Positions 29,699 to 39,060 of a stretch of 64,000 bases of DNA are shown one piece after another. Source of the stretch: Flavobacteriales bacterium (lineage in GTDB: Bacteria > Bacteroidota > Bacteroidia > UBA10329); assembly GCA_016124845.1 (NCBI GenBank), contig WGMW01000049.1, forward strand, positions 36,529 through 100,528, read 5' to 3'. A model generated the notes under the pieces. The model saw only the letters and a list, made by a program, of their open reading frames with translations, was not told the DNA's origin and searched no databases. The translations under genes were made by a program, and so were the position numbers. Numbering within the stretch: position 1 is the stretch's first letter; each line of letters starts with the position of its first letter.

Positions 29699-30568
29699 TT
29701 ATGTCAATCTTTCAACCAGAAATCCGATGAGTTGTTCAACCGATAGGTCGTGATTCTTACTGTACTCTTTTCGGAACCGATTGGCAATGATGGCGCATAC
29801 CGTGGCACATTCGTGGCCGAGTGCTTTTCCCAGACCGAACAGGGCAGAGGTCTCCATTTCGAAATTGGTGATGCGGTTTCCCTGAAATTCGAATTGGTTC
29901 AGCCGCTCATTCAGGTCAGGTACGGTCGGTTTTAACCGAAGCTGTCTGCCTTGTGGGCCGTAAAATCCGTTGGCGGTTGCGGTCATTCCATGGTAAGTTC
30001 CATCTCTTAAAAGCTCGAACAGTTTGCTGGATCCCGAAACGATATATGGCCGAGGGAACTTCGGATGCCAATCGGTCTGACGGATGAATTCATCGGTCAG
30101 TTCCGTTTCTTCCACCGCATCACTTTTTGCGTAGTAGTTGAACACGCCATCAAAACCGATTCCGTGTGTGGAGAGTAGGAAACTATCGACTGGAATATCC
30201 TCCTGAAGTGAACCGCTGGTTCCCAGCCGTATCAGGTTCAGGCTTTTCTGTTCAGGTCGGATGGTTCGGGAATCGAGGTCGATATTGACCAGCGCGTCCA
30301 GTTCATTCACCACAATATCGATGTTATCGGTTCCAATTCCAGTTGAAAGTACGGTCAGCCGTTTGGAACCGATTCTTCCTGTGTGCGTCACAAATTCGCG
30401 TTTCTGACCACTGAATTCCAATGCATCGAAATACTTGGAGATCTTACCGACACGGCCTTGGTCGCCAACAAGAATAATGGTGTCTGCAATGTTTTCGGGA
30501 TGCAGATCGAGATGGTAAATGGTTCCACTTTCGTTCAAAACCAATTCAGAATCTGCAATACGTTCCAT
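29699..30568 (-). CDS. Nucleoside phosphorylase (uridine phosphorylase-like)
   Basis: The 289-residue enzyme has the phosphorylase fold motifs LVGDQGRVGKIS, TGIGTDNIDIVVNEL, IRLGTSGSL and the nucleoside-site segment NFEMETSALFGLG. Such enzymes split uridine or related nucleosides with phosphate for salvage. It is a little longer than E. coli Udp (about 253). Substrate specificity cannot be fixed by eye. It is divergent from the universal stress gene at 30609. Confidence 0.88.
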   Translation of the reverse strand: MERIADSELVLNESGTIYHLDLHPENIADTIILVGDQGRVGKISKYFDALEFSGQKREFVTHTGRIGSKRLTVLSTGIGTDNIDIVVNELDALVNIDLDSRTIRPEQKSLNLIRLGTSGSLQEDIPVDSFLLSTHGIGFDGVFNYYAKSDAVEETELTDEFIRQTDWHPKFPRPYIVSGSSKLFELLRDGTYHGMTATANGFYGPQGRQLRLKPTVPDLNERLNQFEFQGNRITNFEMETSALFGLGKALGHECATVCAIIANRFRKEYSKNHDLSVEQLIGFLVERLT

Positions 30569-30581
30569 ACCCTCTTATTTT

Positions 30582-30589
30582 TACCTTTG
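30582..30589 (+). promoter_or_regulatory. -7 box of the first universal stress gene
   Basis: TACCTTTG matches TAnnTTTG and lies 19 bp before the ATG at 30609. Confidence 0.5.
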
Positions 30590-30608
30590 CGGCCGCAAAC
30601 TCAAAACT

Positions 30609-31496
30609 ATGAATAATCAAGACAAACCTGGGACTATCCTTGTTCCGATAGATTACTCGGAACAGTCCATTATCGCGCTTGAACAAGCAGTAAACCTGTC
30701 GCGGGTTTTTGTGAGTGAGATTCATGTGTTGAACGTGGTGAGTGAGGAATTTTCGCTCAGCAAACTGTTTGATGATAGCGACAAGGCTGAGTTTGAAAAG
30801 CGTGCGAAAGCCAAATTGGACGCGTTCATCAAAGAAAAAAGCGCACATTTTGGTGTTGAATTGCATCCGATTCAGGTTCATGGGAAGATCTATGAGCAGA
30901 TCGTGAATTCGGCTGATGTCATTGATGCACAGTTCATTGTAATGGGAACTTCGGGTTCATCAACCCTGAAGAAACGATTCATCGGTTCCAACGCGTTGCG
31001 GGTGGTGCGCGAGTCGCACAAACCTGTTATCACCATCAAGGGAAAGCATCATCGAAAAGGTTGTCAGAATATTGTACTGCCTCTTGATCTTACGAAAGAA
31101 ACGAAGGAGAAAGTGGCCAAGGCCATTGAGTTCGCCAAGCGCTTCGGTGCCATTATCCGTGTAGTTTCTGTGCTGATGACCAATGACGAGTTTGTGGTGA
31201 ACCGATTGACACGGCAGTTGGATCAGGTGAAAAAATACATTTCTGAACAAGGGGTGGATTGCACAGCCGAGATCGTGCGCGATACAAAAGGTGCCAATTC
31301 ACTTGACGAGAGCATTATCGATTACGCCAATAAGTGCAAAGGCGATATTATTATGATAATGACCCAGCAGGAGCAGGATTTTACCGATTATTTCATCGGT
31401 TCCTCTGCCCAAGGAATTATCAATAACTCAGATATTCCCGTGCTGAGTATCATTCCTTCACTTAAAAAGGACACTTCTGTGTTCACGCCCTACTGA
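30609..31496 (+). CDS. Universal stress protein, tandem UspA domains
   Basis: The 295-residue protein holds two UspA domains. The first (ILVPIDYSEQSIIALEQAV, then VMGTSGSSTLKKRFIGSNA) has the ATP-binding G-x2-G-x9-G-S-like pattern; the second (NIVLPLDLTKETKEKV) is more divergent. The ATG at 30609 begins the UspA domain; the longer frame would run into the divergent phosphorylase gene. Usp proteins bind ATP and support survival in stress. The next gene is a homologue 30 bp downstream, apparently co-transcribed. Confidence 0.9.
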   Translation: MNNQDKPGTILVPIDYSEQSIIALEQAVNLSRVFVSEIHVLNVVSEEFSLSKLFDDSDKAEFEKRAKAKLDAFIKEKSAHFGVELHPIQVHGKIYEQIVNSADVIDAQFIVMGTSGSSTLKKRFIGSNALRVVRESHKPVITIKGKHHRKGCQNIVLPLDLTKETKEKVAKAIEFAKRFGAIIRVVSVLMTNDEFVVNRLTRQLDQVKKYISEQGVDCTAEIVRDTKGANSLDESIIDYANKCKGDIIMIMTQQEQDFTDYFIGSSAQGIINNSDIPVLSIIPSLKKDTSVFTPY

Positions 31497-31526
31497 TTCT
31501 AACCATTTAACCTTAAAATTCCAGAT

Positions 31527-32411
31527 ATGGAAACTGAATTCAAGATCTCTAAAATTGCTGTACCTGTTGACTTTTCAGACACGTCAAACGTGGCGGTGAA
31601 TCACGCTATCGACATTGCGAAACGCTTTGAAGCAGAATTGATTTTGATCCATGTGCTGGAAGAAGGTGCCTATCAGGGGATTTTTGCACCAAGCAAGAAA
31701 ACAGAGTACGGTGAGTTGGAATCCGCACAGTTGAAACTTCAGGATGACAGTCGCGAACTGGAGCAGAAAACGGGTCTCCGCGTGGCGCATTTTGTAATGA
31801 GTGGTCGAATCTATGAAGAGATCGTGAACGTTGCAAAGAACCAGGGAGCAGACCTGATCGTAATGGGAACGCACGGAACCTCTGGGTGGGAAGAGTTCTT
31901 TGTAGGAAGCAATGCGTTCCGTGTGGTCACGCAGGCTTCGTGTCCTGTGCTTACCATTCAGGAAAATGCATCCAAAGAAGAATTGAAGAACATCATTCTC
32001 CCGATCGATAGCACGCCAGAATCTCGCCAAAAGGTGAAGCATGCTGTGGCGTTGGCCAAGAAGTTCAGTTCAACTATTCACATCGTAAGTCTACTTACTG
32101 AAGACACTCCAGAGTGGCGTTTTGATTTTGAGAAGAAGGTGAAGCAGGTGACCGATTATTTGGAGCGTGAAGGGATTCCGCATACCGAAACGGTGGAAAC
32201 GGGAAGTAACCTGGCCACAATGACAATGAATTTTGCAGAGGCCAAGGAAGGCAACCTGATCGTGATGATGACAGAGCAGGAACCGAACGTAACAGGTTTC
32301 TTGGTCGGTCCGTTCGCGCAGCAGATCGTCAACCATTCAAAGATTCCCGTTCTGAGCGTTTCTCCCGAAAATCTTTACGACACCGATGATTCGTTTCACG
32401 CCCTTGGGTGA
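31527..32411 (+). CDS. Universal stress protein, tandem UspA domains
   Basis: The 294-residue protein is a paralogue of its neighbour. The first UspA domain has VPVDFSDTSNVAVNHAID and MGTHGTSGWEEFFVGSNA; the second is less conserved (ILPIDSTPESRQKV). The pair probably arose by tandem duplication. Its 3' end overlaps the convergent xerD-like gene by 16 bp. Confidence 0.9.
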   Translation: METEFKISKIAVPVDFSDTSNVAVNHAIDIAKRFEAELILIHVLEEGAYQGIFAPSKKTEYGELESAQLKLQDDSRELEQKTGLRVAHFVMSGRIYEEIVNVAKNQGADLIVMGTHGTSGWEEFFVGSNAFRVVTQASCPVLTIQENASKEELKNIILPIDSTPESRQKVKHAVALAKKFSSTIHIVSLLTEDTPEWRFDFEKKVKQVTDYLEREGIPHTETVETGSNLATMTMNFAEAKEGNLIVMMTEQEPNVTGFLVGPFAQQIVNHSKIPVLSVSPENLYDTDDSFHALG

Positions 32412-33295
32412 AACTGAATGATATTGGACCGTAGATAATCGCGGTCCAAATGCGTGTAAATTTCTGTGGTGGTTATGGATTCGTGTCCGAGCATGTCCTG
32501 CACGGCACGTAGGTCGGCTCCGCGCTGGATCAGTTCTGTGGCAAAGCTGTGTCGTAGCGTGTGCGGACTGATGTTTTTCTTGATGCCTGCATTTCGTGCT
32601 GCTTCCTTCACAATATTGAACACCATGACACGCGAAAGCGGTGCGCCTCTTCGGTTGAGAAAAACATGATCCTCAGCTCCTTTTTTTATCAGTAGGTGAA
32701 TACGCACTTCGTTCAAGTAGGTTGAGATACGTTTGCTTGCCATTCCGCCAAGCGGCACCAGTCGTTCTTTGCTTCCCTTCCCGAAGATTCGCATAAAACC
32801 CTCATTGAAGTAGATGTTGCTGATCTTCAGGTCGGTGAGCTCGGAAACGCGCAGTCCAGAGCCGTAAAGGGTTTCGAGAATGGCACGGTTGCGTTCTCCT
32901 TCGGGTTTGCTCAGGTCGATGCTGTCGATCATGCCGATCACTTCCTCGTTGGAAAGTGTATCGGGCAATTTCCGACCGATCTTCGGTGTTTCCAGCAGTT
33001 CGCTTGGGTCGGCCTCAATTTTATCTTCAAGCAAAAGATATTTGTAGAAGGATCGTATTCCGCTCACCATGCGGCTTTGTGTGGTGGCGCTCAATCCGAT
33101 CTCAGAGATCTGCTGAATGAATTTTCGAAGCGATTCGGTACTCAGCCCCACGGGGGAATCGGCTGCCAGTTCGGCTTCGGCAAATGCTTGCAGGTGATGA
33201 ATGTCGCGTAAGTATGCTTCCACCGTATTGGCCGAAAGTGACCGTTCCAGTTGCAGATAAGTTTTGAATCCTTGAATTGCCCGTTGCCAAAGCAT
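32396..33295 (-). CDS. xerD: Tyrosine recombinase XerD
   Basis: The 299-residue recombinase has a core-binding SAM-like domain (ERSLSANTVEAYLRDI) and the catalytic residues Arg (GLRVSELTDL), His-x-x-Arg (HTLRHSFAT), His (GHESITTTEIYTH) and the final Tyr. It resolves chromosome dimers at dif. I prefer ATG 33295 (MLWQRAIQGF): it gives the usual XerD length and leaves room for a promoter before divergent aroQ. An upstream ATG at 33322 is possible. Located beside ordinary genes, so it is housekeeping rather than a mobile-element integrase. Confidence 0.93.
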   Translation of the reverse strand: MLWQRAIQGFKTYLQLERSLSANTVEAYLRDIHHLQAFAEAELAADSPVGLSTESLRKFIQQISEIGLSATTQSRMVSGIRSFYKYLLLEDKIEADPSELLETPKIGRKLPDTLSNEEVIGMIDSIDLSKPEGERNRAILETLYGSGLRVSELTDLKISNIYFNEGFMRIFGKGSKERLVPLGGMASKRISTYLNEVRIHLLIKKGAEDHVFLNRRGAPLSRVMVFNIVKEAARNAGIKKNISPHTLRHSFATELIQRGADLRAVQDMLGHESITTTEIYTHLDRDYLRSNIIQFHPRA

Positions 33296-33332
33296 ATCCG
33301 AAGTTATATCTTGCCCAAGCATTTGCTTGTCT

Positions 33333-33764
33333 ATGAGAATCTTAGTTATCAACGGTCCGAATTTGAATCTATTGGGAAAGCGTGAGCCTTCGGTTTATGG
33401 TTCGCAGACGCTTGCGGATATTCTGCTGGGATTGCGGGACACTTTTCCCGAAGTGGAAATAGCTGATTACCAGAGCAATGTGGAAGGAGAACTCATTGAC
33501 CGACTACAGCAAGCTGATGGTTCGGTGGATGGAATTGTATTCAACGCGGGAGGCTACACGCACACATCGGTGGCTATTCGCGATGCGATCAATGCCATTT
33601 CAACTCCTGTGGTGGAAGTACACATGTCGAATATTGCGGCCAGAGAGGAATTCAGGCATATTTCCCTGATCGCAGGTGTCTGTGTAGGAACCATCAGTGG
33701 TTTTGGAGCCGATTCTTATCGACTTGCAGTAGATGCGCTTAGAACTTATCTGAAAGCTCGCTGA
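33333..33764 (+). CDS. aroQ: 3-Dehydroquinate dehydratase, type II
   Basis: The 143-residue enzyme has INGPNLNLLGKREP with the catalytic-region Arg, NAGGYTHTSVAIRDA, and EVHMSNIAAREEFR. Type II dehydroquinases make 3-dehydroshikimate in the shikimate pathway. The length is typical. The ATG at 33333 is preferred to a TTG six bases upstream. Its end overlaps the convergent glycosyltransferase gene by 26 bp. Confidence 0.96.
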   Translation: MRILVINGPNLNLLGKREPSVYGSQTLADILLGLRDTFPEVEIADYQSNVEGELIDRLQQADGSVDGIVFNAGGYTHTSVAIRDAINAISTPVVEVHMSNIAAREEFRHISLIAGVCVGTISGFGADSYRLAVDALRTYLKAR

Positions 33765-34743
33765 ATTTCTTTTTCCCTTTCAGGAAGTGTTCTACAACAA
33801 TACTTCCGTGGTAGATTCCCGTCAATGTTTCATACTTGCCAGAACGTTTTCCAAGCGTCTTCCTCAAACGAGAATACACGGCCATGTGAGCCCGGAAAAT
33901 CGCCCAGAAATCCTTTGGGTTGCCTGAAACGAGGAACTTAAAAGCCGCTGCGCCATCCAGTACCATCCGAACAAGAACAACAGGCAGCAATTGGCCTTTC
34001 GGTAGATTTTTCAGTAGAAGTTCCAGTCCATTTCTGAAATTGAGGAATGTCTTGAACGGGTTGGATTTTTGAAGCGTTCCGCCACCAACATGGTAAACCA
34101 CGGATTGAGGTTCTACCATCACCTTGTACCCAGCACGTTTGATGCGCCAGCAAAGGTCTATTTCTTCCATGTGTGCGAAGAAATCGTCATCCAACCCGCC
34201 TAATTCTTTGTAGACCGAGCCACGCACAAACATGCAGGCGCCCGTTGCCCAAAAAACTTCGCGGGCGTCATTGTATTGGCCATGATCTTCCTCTGTGGTT
34301 TCGAATATCCTGCCTCGGCAGAACGGATATCCGAAACGATCAATAAATCCGCCAGCGGCACCTGCGTATTCAAAGTAGGTTTTGTGGTCGTACTGTAGAA
34401 TCTTGGGTTGACACGCGGCAATGTTCCGATCTTTATCCATCAGGTCAATGATGGGTTGAAGCCAGTTTTCAGTCACTTCAACATCCGAATTTAGAAGCAC
34501 GAAATACGCTTCGTTGAGGTTTTCCAACGCTTTATTGTAGCCTCCGGCAAATCCGAGATTGCCTCCCGTTTCAATGAGTTTTACTTCGGGATGATGTTCT
34601 TGGATAAATGAGACAGAATCATCCGTGCTTGCGTTATCGGCCACATAAACCGTTGCCTGCTGTGAGTATTTCACAACAATTGGAAGGAACTTCTCAAGAA
34701 ATGACTTCCCGTTCCAATTGAGGATGACGACCGCGATTCGCAT
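33739..34743 (-). CDS. Glycosyltransferase family 2
   Basis: The 334-residue GT-A enzyme begins AVVILNWNGKSFLEKFLP, with ADNASTDDSV and the metal-binding LLNSDVEV (DxD-like). A C-terminal hydrophobic stretch may be membrane-associated. It resembles rhamnosyl- or galactofuranosyl-type GT2 proteins of surface polysaccharide pathways; donor and acceptor cannot be told. It is not in a polysaccharide cluster here. Confidence 0.88.
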   Translation of the reverse strand: MRIAVVILNWNGKSFLEKFLPIVVKYSQQATVYVADNASTDDSVSFIQEHHPEVKLIETGGNLGFAGGYNKALENLNEAYFVLLNSDVEVTENWLQPIIDLMDKDRNIAACQPKILQYDHKTYFEYAGAAGGFIDRFGYPFCRGRIFETTEEDHGQYNDAREVFWATGACMFVRGSVYKELGGLDDDFFAHMEEIDLCWRIKRAGYKVMVEPQSVVYHVGGGTLQKSNPFKTFLNFRNGLELLLKNLPKGQLLPVVLVRMVLDGAAAFKFLVSGNPKDFWAIFRAHMAVYSRLRKTLGKRSGKYETLTGIYHGSIVVEHFLKGKKKFSELSDKF

Positions 34744-34781
34744 GGGCGACTAAAGTCAACAAACGGTTGCGAATTGCAAAA

Positions 34782-36362
34782 TCAATACGGGTTGTCGAAA
34801 AACTGACGCGAGCGGTTGCCGTAGCTCGCTGGTGCATCCTCCACATCCAAGTTGATGGTCTGCGAACTTCGCTTATGCAGATCGTAATTCCAGCGCACAT
34901 TGGTGATCTCATTCTTAGCATCGGAATGGATCAAAATGAAATCATTGGTCCCTTCATTTATCTGCGCAAAAATGAACTTCTTGTTGCTTTGGTTGGCGTA
35001 TAGATGATCGCGCAGCACATAGTAATGCCAGATCTCATAAGGATAGGTGTCAGGCTCAAAGTAATTGGGCGAAATTGTATTGGGCGGCCCGTACTGTAGA
35101 TAAACACGACCGCGGTCCGTATCGTAGCCTTTCTTTTGGTTGGTGGAGTAATTGGCATTCACCTTCTCCACCTGTTCCCAATATTTCATCCAAGCACCTT
35201 CCGGATCGGCCTGATTTCTTTTCAGCCAGAAATAGTAAAGGTATTTTCTCATCATCGTCAGATCATTGTAATTGATCCGCTGATCGATGTATGTTTTCTC
35301 TTCCTGGTTGGAAATGGGGTGGAGGCATCGTATGTATTCCTTCAGTTCTTCGGGACGGTTGTACTTGCCAACAAACGTCAGCTCGATATTGTCAAGATTC
35401 ACAACTCCAGAATCAAGGTTCACATAGTCGGGTTCCATTATGGGGTTGGTGCGCTGGAACCCCATGATCTGACGTTGCAGAAGCTCGTTTTCCGAGTCTT
35501 TCAGTTCTATCACCAGATTGTAGCTGCCAGTAGGAACTTTTTCGAGCGAGAAGGAGTGAAGCACGGGAATCACTTCGGTTCCATCGTGCTTAATGAAACT
35601 TCTGAGTCCTTCCATCACCTTACCGGTTTCCTGATTCTCAACGAACATGTCGATCAGATACTTGTCTATGTTCGCTTTATCTTTGAAAAGGCTGCCGAGC
35701 GCACGCTTTTTCTGAGTGGTACGCAGATCTGTATTGTAAATCTCTGCATAGAAGGAGATGCTGTTTCTTGATTGTGGAAAATAGTTGGATGTATACGGAA
35801 CGAGGTCATATCCATTTTTGGAAAGAATGTTCTCCGTAGTTGTTTTACCATAAGAGTCCACCAATTCCACATCGGAGATGAAGAAGTTGATGGCTTCGGT
35901 CAGACCTCCAGATGCCTTATCGATGGTTGCTGAAAAATCGATCGGCTTCTCCATTTTCACATCCTGTTTCACTTCCACCGTAAGTTCTTCCGGGTCTTGT
36001 GCGTCACGCAATTTCACCACCAATTGGTAATCACCTTTTTCCAGTGGTATTCGCTGCACGGAGATAAAGTCTTGCAAAAGTGAATCGGATTTTTGCATTG
36101 GACCTTCCATTTTGAAGAGGTCATCATATACAGACCGTCCTTCTTTCAGTACTTGGTAATGCAAAACAACTTCCGAATGAAAACCATTTTCGGTTTCATA
36201 GACTTTCAGTGTATTGCCGCTGAACTTGAGGTAGGTTTCGAGATAAGGGCCGTCTGCAGGCGAATTGAAACGCGCCATGGCCAACTCTGCTCTCAATTGC
36301 TGTGCATGTGACCGTGTGGTTGCAAAAACGATTAGAAGCAGGAATAGAATCCTTGTTTTCAT
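34782..36362 (-). CDS. GWxTD-domain secreted protein
   Basis: The 526-residue protein has a signal peptide ([20 protein letters not shown]) and a C-terminal GWxTD-type domain ([18 protein letters not shown], where Gly-Tyr-Asp-Thr-Asp replaces Gly-Trp-x-Thr-Asp). It is a distant homologue of the lipoprotein at 16296. The middle part is beta-rich. It is transcribed from a promoter whose -7 box lies five bases before the ATG. Function unknown. Confidence 0.83.
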   Translation of the reverse strand: MKTRILFLLLIVFATTRSHAQQLRAELAMARFNSPADGPYLETYLKFSGNTLKVYETENGFHSEVVLHYQVLKEGRSVYDDLFKMEGPMQKSDSLLQDFISVQRIPLEKGDYQLVVKLRDAQDPEELTVEVKQDVKMEKPIDFSATIDKASGGLTEAINFFISDVELVDSYGKTTTENILSKNGYDLVPYTSNYFPQSRNSISFYAEIYNTDLRTTQKKRALGSLFKDKANIDKYLIDMFVENQETGKVMEGLRSFIKHDGTEVIPVLHSFSLEKVPTGSYNLVIELKDSENELLQRQIMGFQRTNPIMEPDYVNLDSGVVNLDNIELTFVGKYNRPEELKEYIRCLHPISNQEEKTYIDQRINYNDLTMMRKYLYYFWLKRNQADPEGAWMKYWEQVEKVNANYSTNQKKGYDTDRGRVYLQYGPPNTISPNYFEPDTYPYEIWHYYVLRDHLYANQSNKKFIFAQINEGTNDFILIHSDAKNEITNVRWNYDLHKRSSQTINLDVEDAPASYGNRSRQFFDNPY

Positions 36363-36367
36363 ACTTG

Positions 36368-36375
36368 CAAAGTTA
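36368..36375 (-). promoter_or_regulatory. -7 box directly before the GWxTD gene start
   Basis: TAACTTTG on the minus strand, five bases from the ATG at 36362. As with 22780 and rlmD, this spacing predicts a leaderless mRNA. Confidence 0.5.
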
Positions 36376-36454
36376 CCAATACGTGTGTTCGAATGGAAAT
36401 TCCACCTGCACGATCTTGCCGATAAATAACGGTTCTAACGGAAGAAAATTCTAT

Positions 36455-36462
36455 TACTTTTG
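36455..36462 (+). promoter_or_regulatory. -7 box of tRNA-Ser
   Basis: TACTTTTG matches TAnnTTTG and ends 5 bp before the first base of the tRNA. Confidence 0.55.
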
Positions 36463-36467
36463 CGCTC

Positions 36468-36552
36468 GGAGAGATGGCAGAGTGGTCGATTGCGGTGGTC
36501 TTGAAAACCATTGAGGGTAACACCTCCGGGGGTTCGAATCCCTCTCTCTCCG
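36468..36552 (+). tRNA. tRNA-Ser (anticodon UGA)
   Basis: An 85-nt class II tRNA. The acceptor stem GGAGAGA pairs with TCTCTCC, the anticodon TGA is at 36502-36504, and the T-arm reads GGGTTCGAATCCC. The long variable arm fits serine. CCA is not encoded. A terminator follows. Confidence 0.95.
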
Positions 36553-36564
36553 CAAACCAAGCAG

Positions 36565-36600
36565 ATTCCTCAGCCTTTTAGGCTGGGGAATTTTTGTTTT
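36565..36600 (+). terminator. Rho-independent terminator after tRNA-Ser
   Basis: An 11-bp stem (ATTCCTCAGCC with GGCTGGGGAAT, one G-T pair) and a 5-base loop are followed by T-rich sequence. Confidence 0.87.
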
Positions 36601-36628
36601 GGGATGTTTTCTATCACTAAACAGGAAA

Positions 36629-36988
36629 ATGAAAAAGAAAACCCTCGTTGTTGGAGCCAGTCCTAATTCAGCCAGATACGGCTACAAGGCGGTCAGTCGC
36701 TTACGGCAATATGGGCACCCTGTTTATGCCTTCGGTATCCGAAAAGGAGTAATTGGCGACACGGAAATCACCGATCAATGGCCGAATGAAGCGTTCGATA
36801 CTGTGACGCTTTATCTCAATCCTCAAATTCAAAAGGAATATTACGATCGTATTTTAAGCTTAAAACCCAAGCGCGTCATCTTCAACCCGGGAACGGAGAA
36901 TCCTGAGTTCTACAAGAAACTGGAAGCGGCAGGCATTGAAGTGGAAGTGGCCTGTACACTCGTGCTTTTGAGTGTTGGGAGTTACTGA
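36629..36988 (+). CDS. CoA-binding domain protein
   Basis: The 119-residue protein is a single CoA-binding Rossmann domain (KTLVVGASPNSARYGYKAVS, then VIFNPGTENPEFY). The ATG at 36629 starts the domain. Such YccU-like proteins bind CoA or its esters; their role is unclear. It overlaps no neighbour and is convergent with the third universal stress gene, 18 bp apart. Confidence 0.87.
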   Translation: MKKKTLVVGASPNSARYGYKAVSRLRQYGHPVYAFGIRKGVIGDTEITDQWPNEAFDTVTLYLNPQIQKEYYDRILSLKPKRVIFNPGTENPEFYKKLEAAGIEVEVACTLVLLSVGSY

Positions 36989-37006
36989 ATTGTTCAACTT
37001 GATATG

Positions 37007-37831
37007 TCAACAGACCTTATCTTCGGGTATGACCAAAAGCGGTATTCTTGTTCTTACGGTCATCTGCGTTGTCTGGCTTCCCTTGAACAGGGCCTCAAAG
37101 AATCCTGCCTTATGCGAGACCATTACAAGGAGATCGGCCGGAAATCGCTTCAGACCTTGAATAATACCATCATCAACCCTTGGGCTGCTGACGTACTGGT
37201 AGGAGTGTTCCACATTTTTAAGGATCTTTTCCATTAACAACTCCAGTTTTTCTTTGCTCTCTTTTTCCCTCTCATTTGTCAAAACATGTAGAAGTTGCAA
37301 TTCGGCATTGAATGCAGATACGAATTCCTTGAGAACTCCTAACCCGCAGTCTTCTCTGAGATAAGACGACTCGCAGGCATACATGATTCTTTGGATACCC
37401 TGGAAAGTGATGTCGTTGGGAACTACCAACAGAGGAAATTGCATAAGTTGAATGGCAGCAGTGGTGGTGTTTCCGAACCATTTATATTCCACCAAGTTAC
37501 TCTCAATGCCCATCACAACCAGATTCACCGCGTGTGTTTTGATGTATTTACTGAGACTTTCAACCGTGTCATCCTTTCCAAGTTCGTAATCGACCTTGAT
37601 TTTAAAGCGACCCTCGGTTTCCAAGGCCAGTTCAATCAACTTGGTTTCGCTTCGTTTCACCAGATGGTCTATGTCGGAGGCGGAAGCAAGCGAGTTGCTG
37701 GAATGAATGTTCAGTTTATAAACGTTAAGCAATATGAGTCTTGCATTGGTCTTCTGAGCCAATTGAGCAGCATACTCCAAAGCGTTATTTGCCGGGACAG
37801 AATAATCGGTAGCAACAAGAATTGTCTTCAT
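37007..37831 (-). CDS. Universal stress protein, tandem UspA domains
   Basis: The 274-residue protein has a clear first UspA domain (TILVATDYSVPANNALEYAA, with VMGIESNLVEYKWFGNTT) and a divergent second one. It is the third Usp in this window and is distant from the other two. No promoter box was seen near its start. Confidence 0.87.
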   Translation of the reverse strand: MKTILVATDYSVPANNALEYAAQLAQKTNARLILLNVYKLNIHSSNSLASASDIDHLVKRSETKLIELALETEGRFKIKVDYELGKDDTVESLSKYIKTHAVNLVVMGIESNLVEYKWFGNTTTAAIQLMQFPLLVVPNDITFQGIQRIMYACESSYLREDCGLGVLKEFVSAFNAELQLLHVLTNEREKESKEKLELLMEKILKNVEHSYQYVSSPRVDDGIIQGLKRFPADLLVMVSHKAGFFEALFKGSQTTQMTVRTRIPLLVIPEDKVC

Positions 37832-37947
37832 GGTTAGGACTGTTGAAGCGTCAAATTTCCGTCAAAGATGAATGCAAGTCCCATGATGAAGATCAGAAGC
37901 GCGAATGATGATGGCCAAGTTTAGAAATAGACTGGTTTGAATCCTAT

Positions 37948-38451
37948 TCAACTGGGTTCCCAAAGTTCTATCTTATTTCCCTCAGGATCCATTACATGTA
38001 TAAACTTGCCATATTCATAATGCTCTAAGCTATCTACTATGGTCACACCGTTTTGTAAAAGTCTGTCAATTAGGGTTTCAATGTTCTGAACTCTGTAGTT
38101 GATCATGAACGCTTTTTCAGAAGGTGCGAAGTAGAGATTTCCACTTTTGAAAGGGGTCCACTGCAATGAATTTATCACTTCTGGATTACTCATATCCCTT
38201 GATTCAAAACTTGAACTTCCCCAATCGTTCATCTGCATACCCAGATTCTTAGCATACCACTCTCTGGTCTGCTTCGGGTTGTCACAAAAGAAGAAGATAC
38301 CACCGATGCCTGTGACCTTTGGTGTGGTGTCAGCCACTACCACGGCTTTCGATGCCGCTTCATTGTTTCGAACTGATGGTTCAGTAGGAGTATTGCATGC
38401 TACCACAAGCATCAGGAAGAGTACAGGTGTCAAACGGTACATTGAGTTCAT
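37948..38451 (-). CDS. VOC/glyoxalase-fold lipoprotein
   Basis: The 167-residue protein starts at ATG 38451 with a lipobox (LMLVVAC). The mature part is a VOC domain (GIGGIFFFCDNPKQTREWY, KFIHVMDPEGNKIELWEP), with a Glu at the usual metal-ligand position of the last strand. VOC proteins include glyoxalases and dioxygenases, but lipid-anchored versions have no settled function. The in-frame 29 residues upstream have no signal character. Confidence 0.82.
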   Translation of the reverse strand: MNSMYRLTPVLFLMLVVACNTPTEPSVRNNEAASKAVVVADTTPKVTGIGGIFFFCDNPKQTREWYAKNLGMQMNDWGSSSFESRDMSNPEVINSLQWTPFKSGNLYFAPSEKAFMINYRVQNIETLIDRLLQNGVTIVDSLEHYEYGKFIHVMDPEGNKIELWEPS

Positions 38452-38613
38452 TTTCAGGTCGGATTTCGTAGTTTGGAACAGGCTGTGCCAGCCTTGAAAA
38501 TTGGCTTCAAGGTAGGAAGAACATCTATGTTCTGGCAACTAATTTTGGGGCGATCCAATCATCAATTGACCAAATCGTACTCAGGTCATTTCCAGCCTCA
38601 TAACACTTGCCTT

Positions 38614-38925
38614 ATGCAATTGGAAGAGGTCCGCACAATTGAACAGGAAAACGCTTGGTTGGTATTTTCATCTGTACTTTACGGTAGCGATCCGATGTAA
38701 ATCCGCCCCCCATCGATCAAGAGATACGCGATGAGTTCGATCCGGGTGTCAACCGTGTATTCAACGAACAGGCGGTTATGGCTGCTCGATCGCATAGATG
38801 ATCAAATTGCTGCCAACATGCTTTTAGATACCGCTAAGTATTGGCTGGCAGCATGCGGCAAGGAGGCCATGGACGGTCCCGTGAATTTTGGCTAACGCGA
38901 TAAGTTCTGAGTCGTGCTCATCAAG
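38614..38925 (+). pseudogene. Degenerate GNAT-type acetyltransferase
   Basis: Pieces of one protein can be read in changing frames. MQLEEVRTIEQENAWLVF and LYGSDPM run to a TAA; after a frameshift IDQEIRDEFDPGVNRVF; after another shift and a deletion LLDRIDDQIAANMLLDTA and KEAMDGPVNFG. There TAA then TGA interrupt what should read GERDKFWG. This order matches a family of Bacteroidota N-acetyltransferase-like proteins (LYxxDPxW, FDPxxN, GPxNFGERDxW). At least two nonsense codons, two frameshifts and a deletion make it non-functional. It accounts for most of the 522-bp gap before the amidase. Confidence 0.72.
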
Positions 38926-39060
38926 ACCCACGCCACCTACCGTTACCTGTTCGATAGGAAAAAACCATTTGAAAGGTGTCCCATCATTGGGGAGTATTGA
39001 TGTAATGTCTACGTTGGAAAAGCTTAGGACGCCTGACGCAACGGTTATTTTTAAAACAAG

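Noticed and set aside
32396..33295. XerD as the integrase of a mobile element
   Set aside because: It is a standard-length XerD among housekeeping genes, with no repeats or cargo around it.
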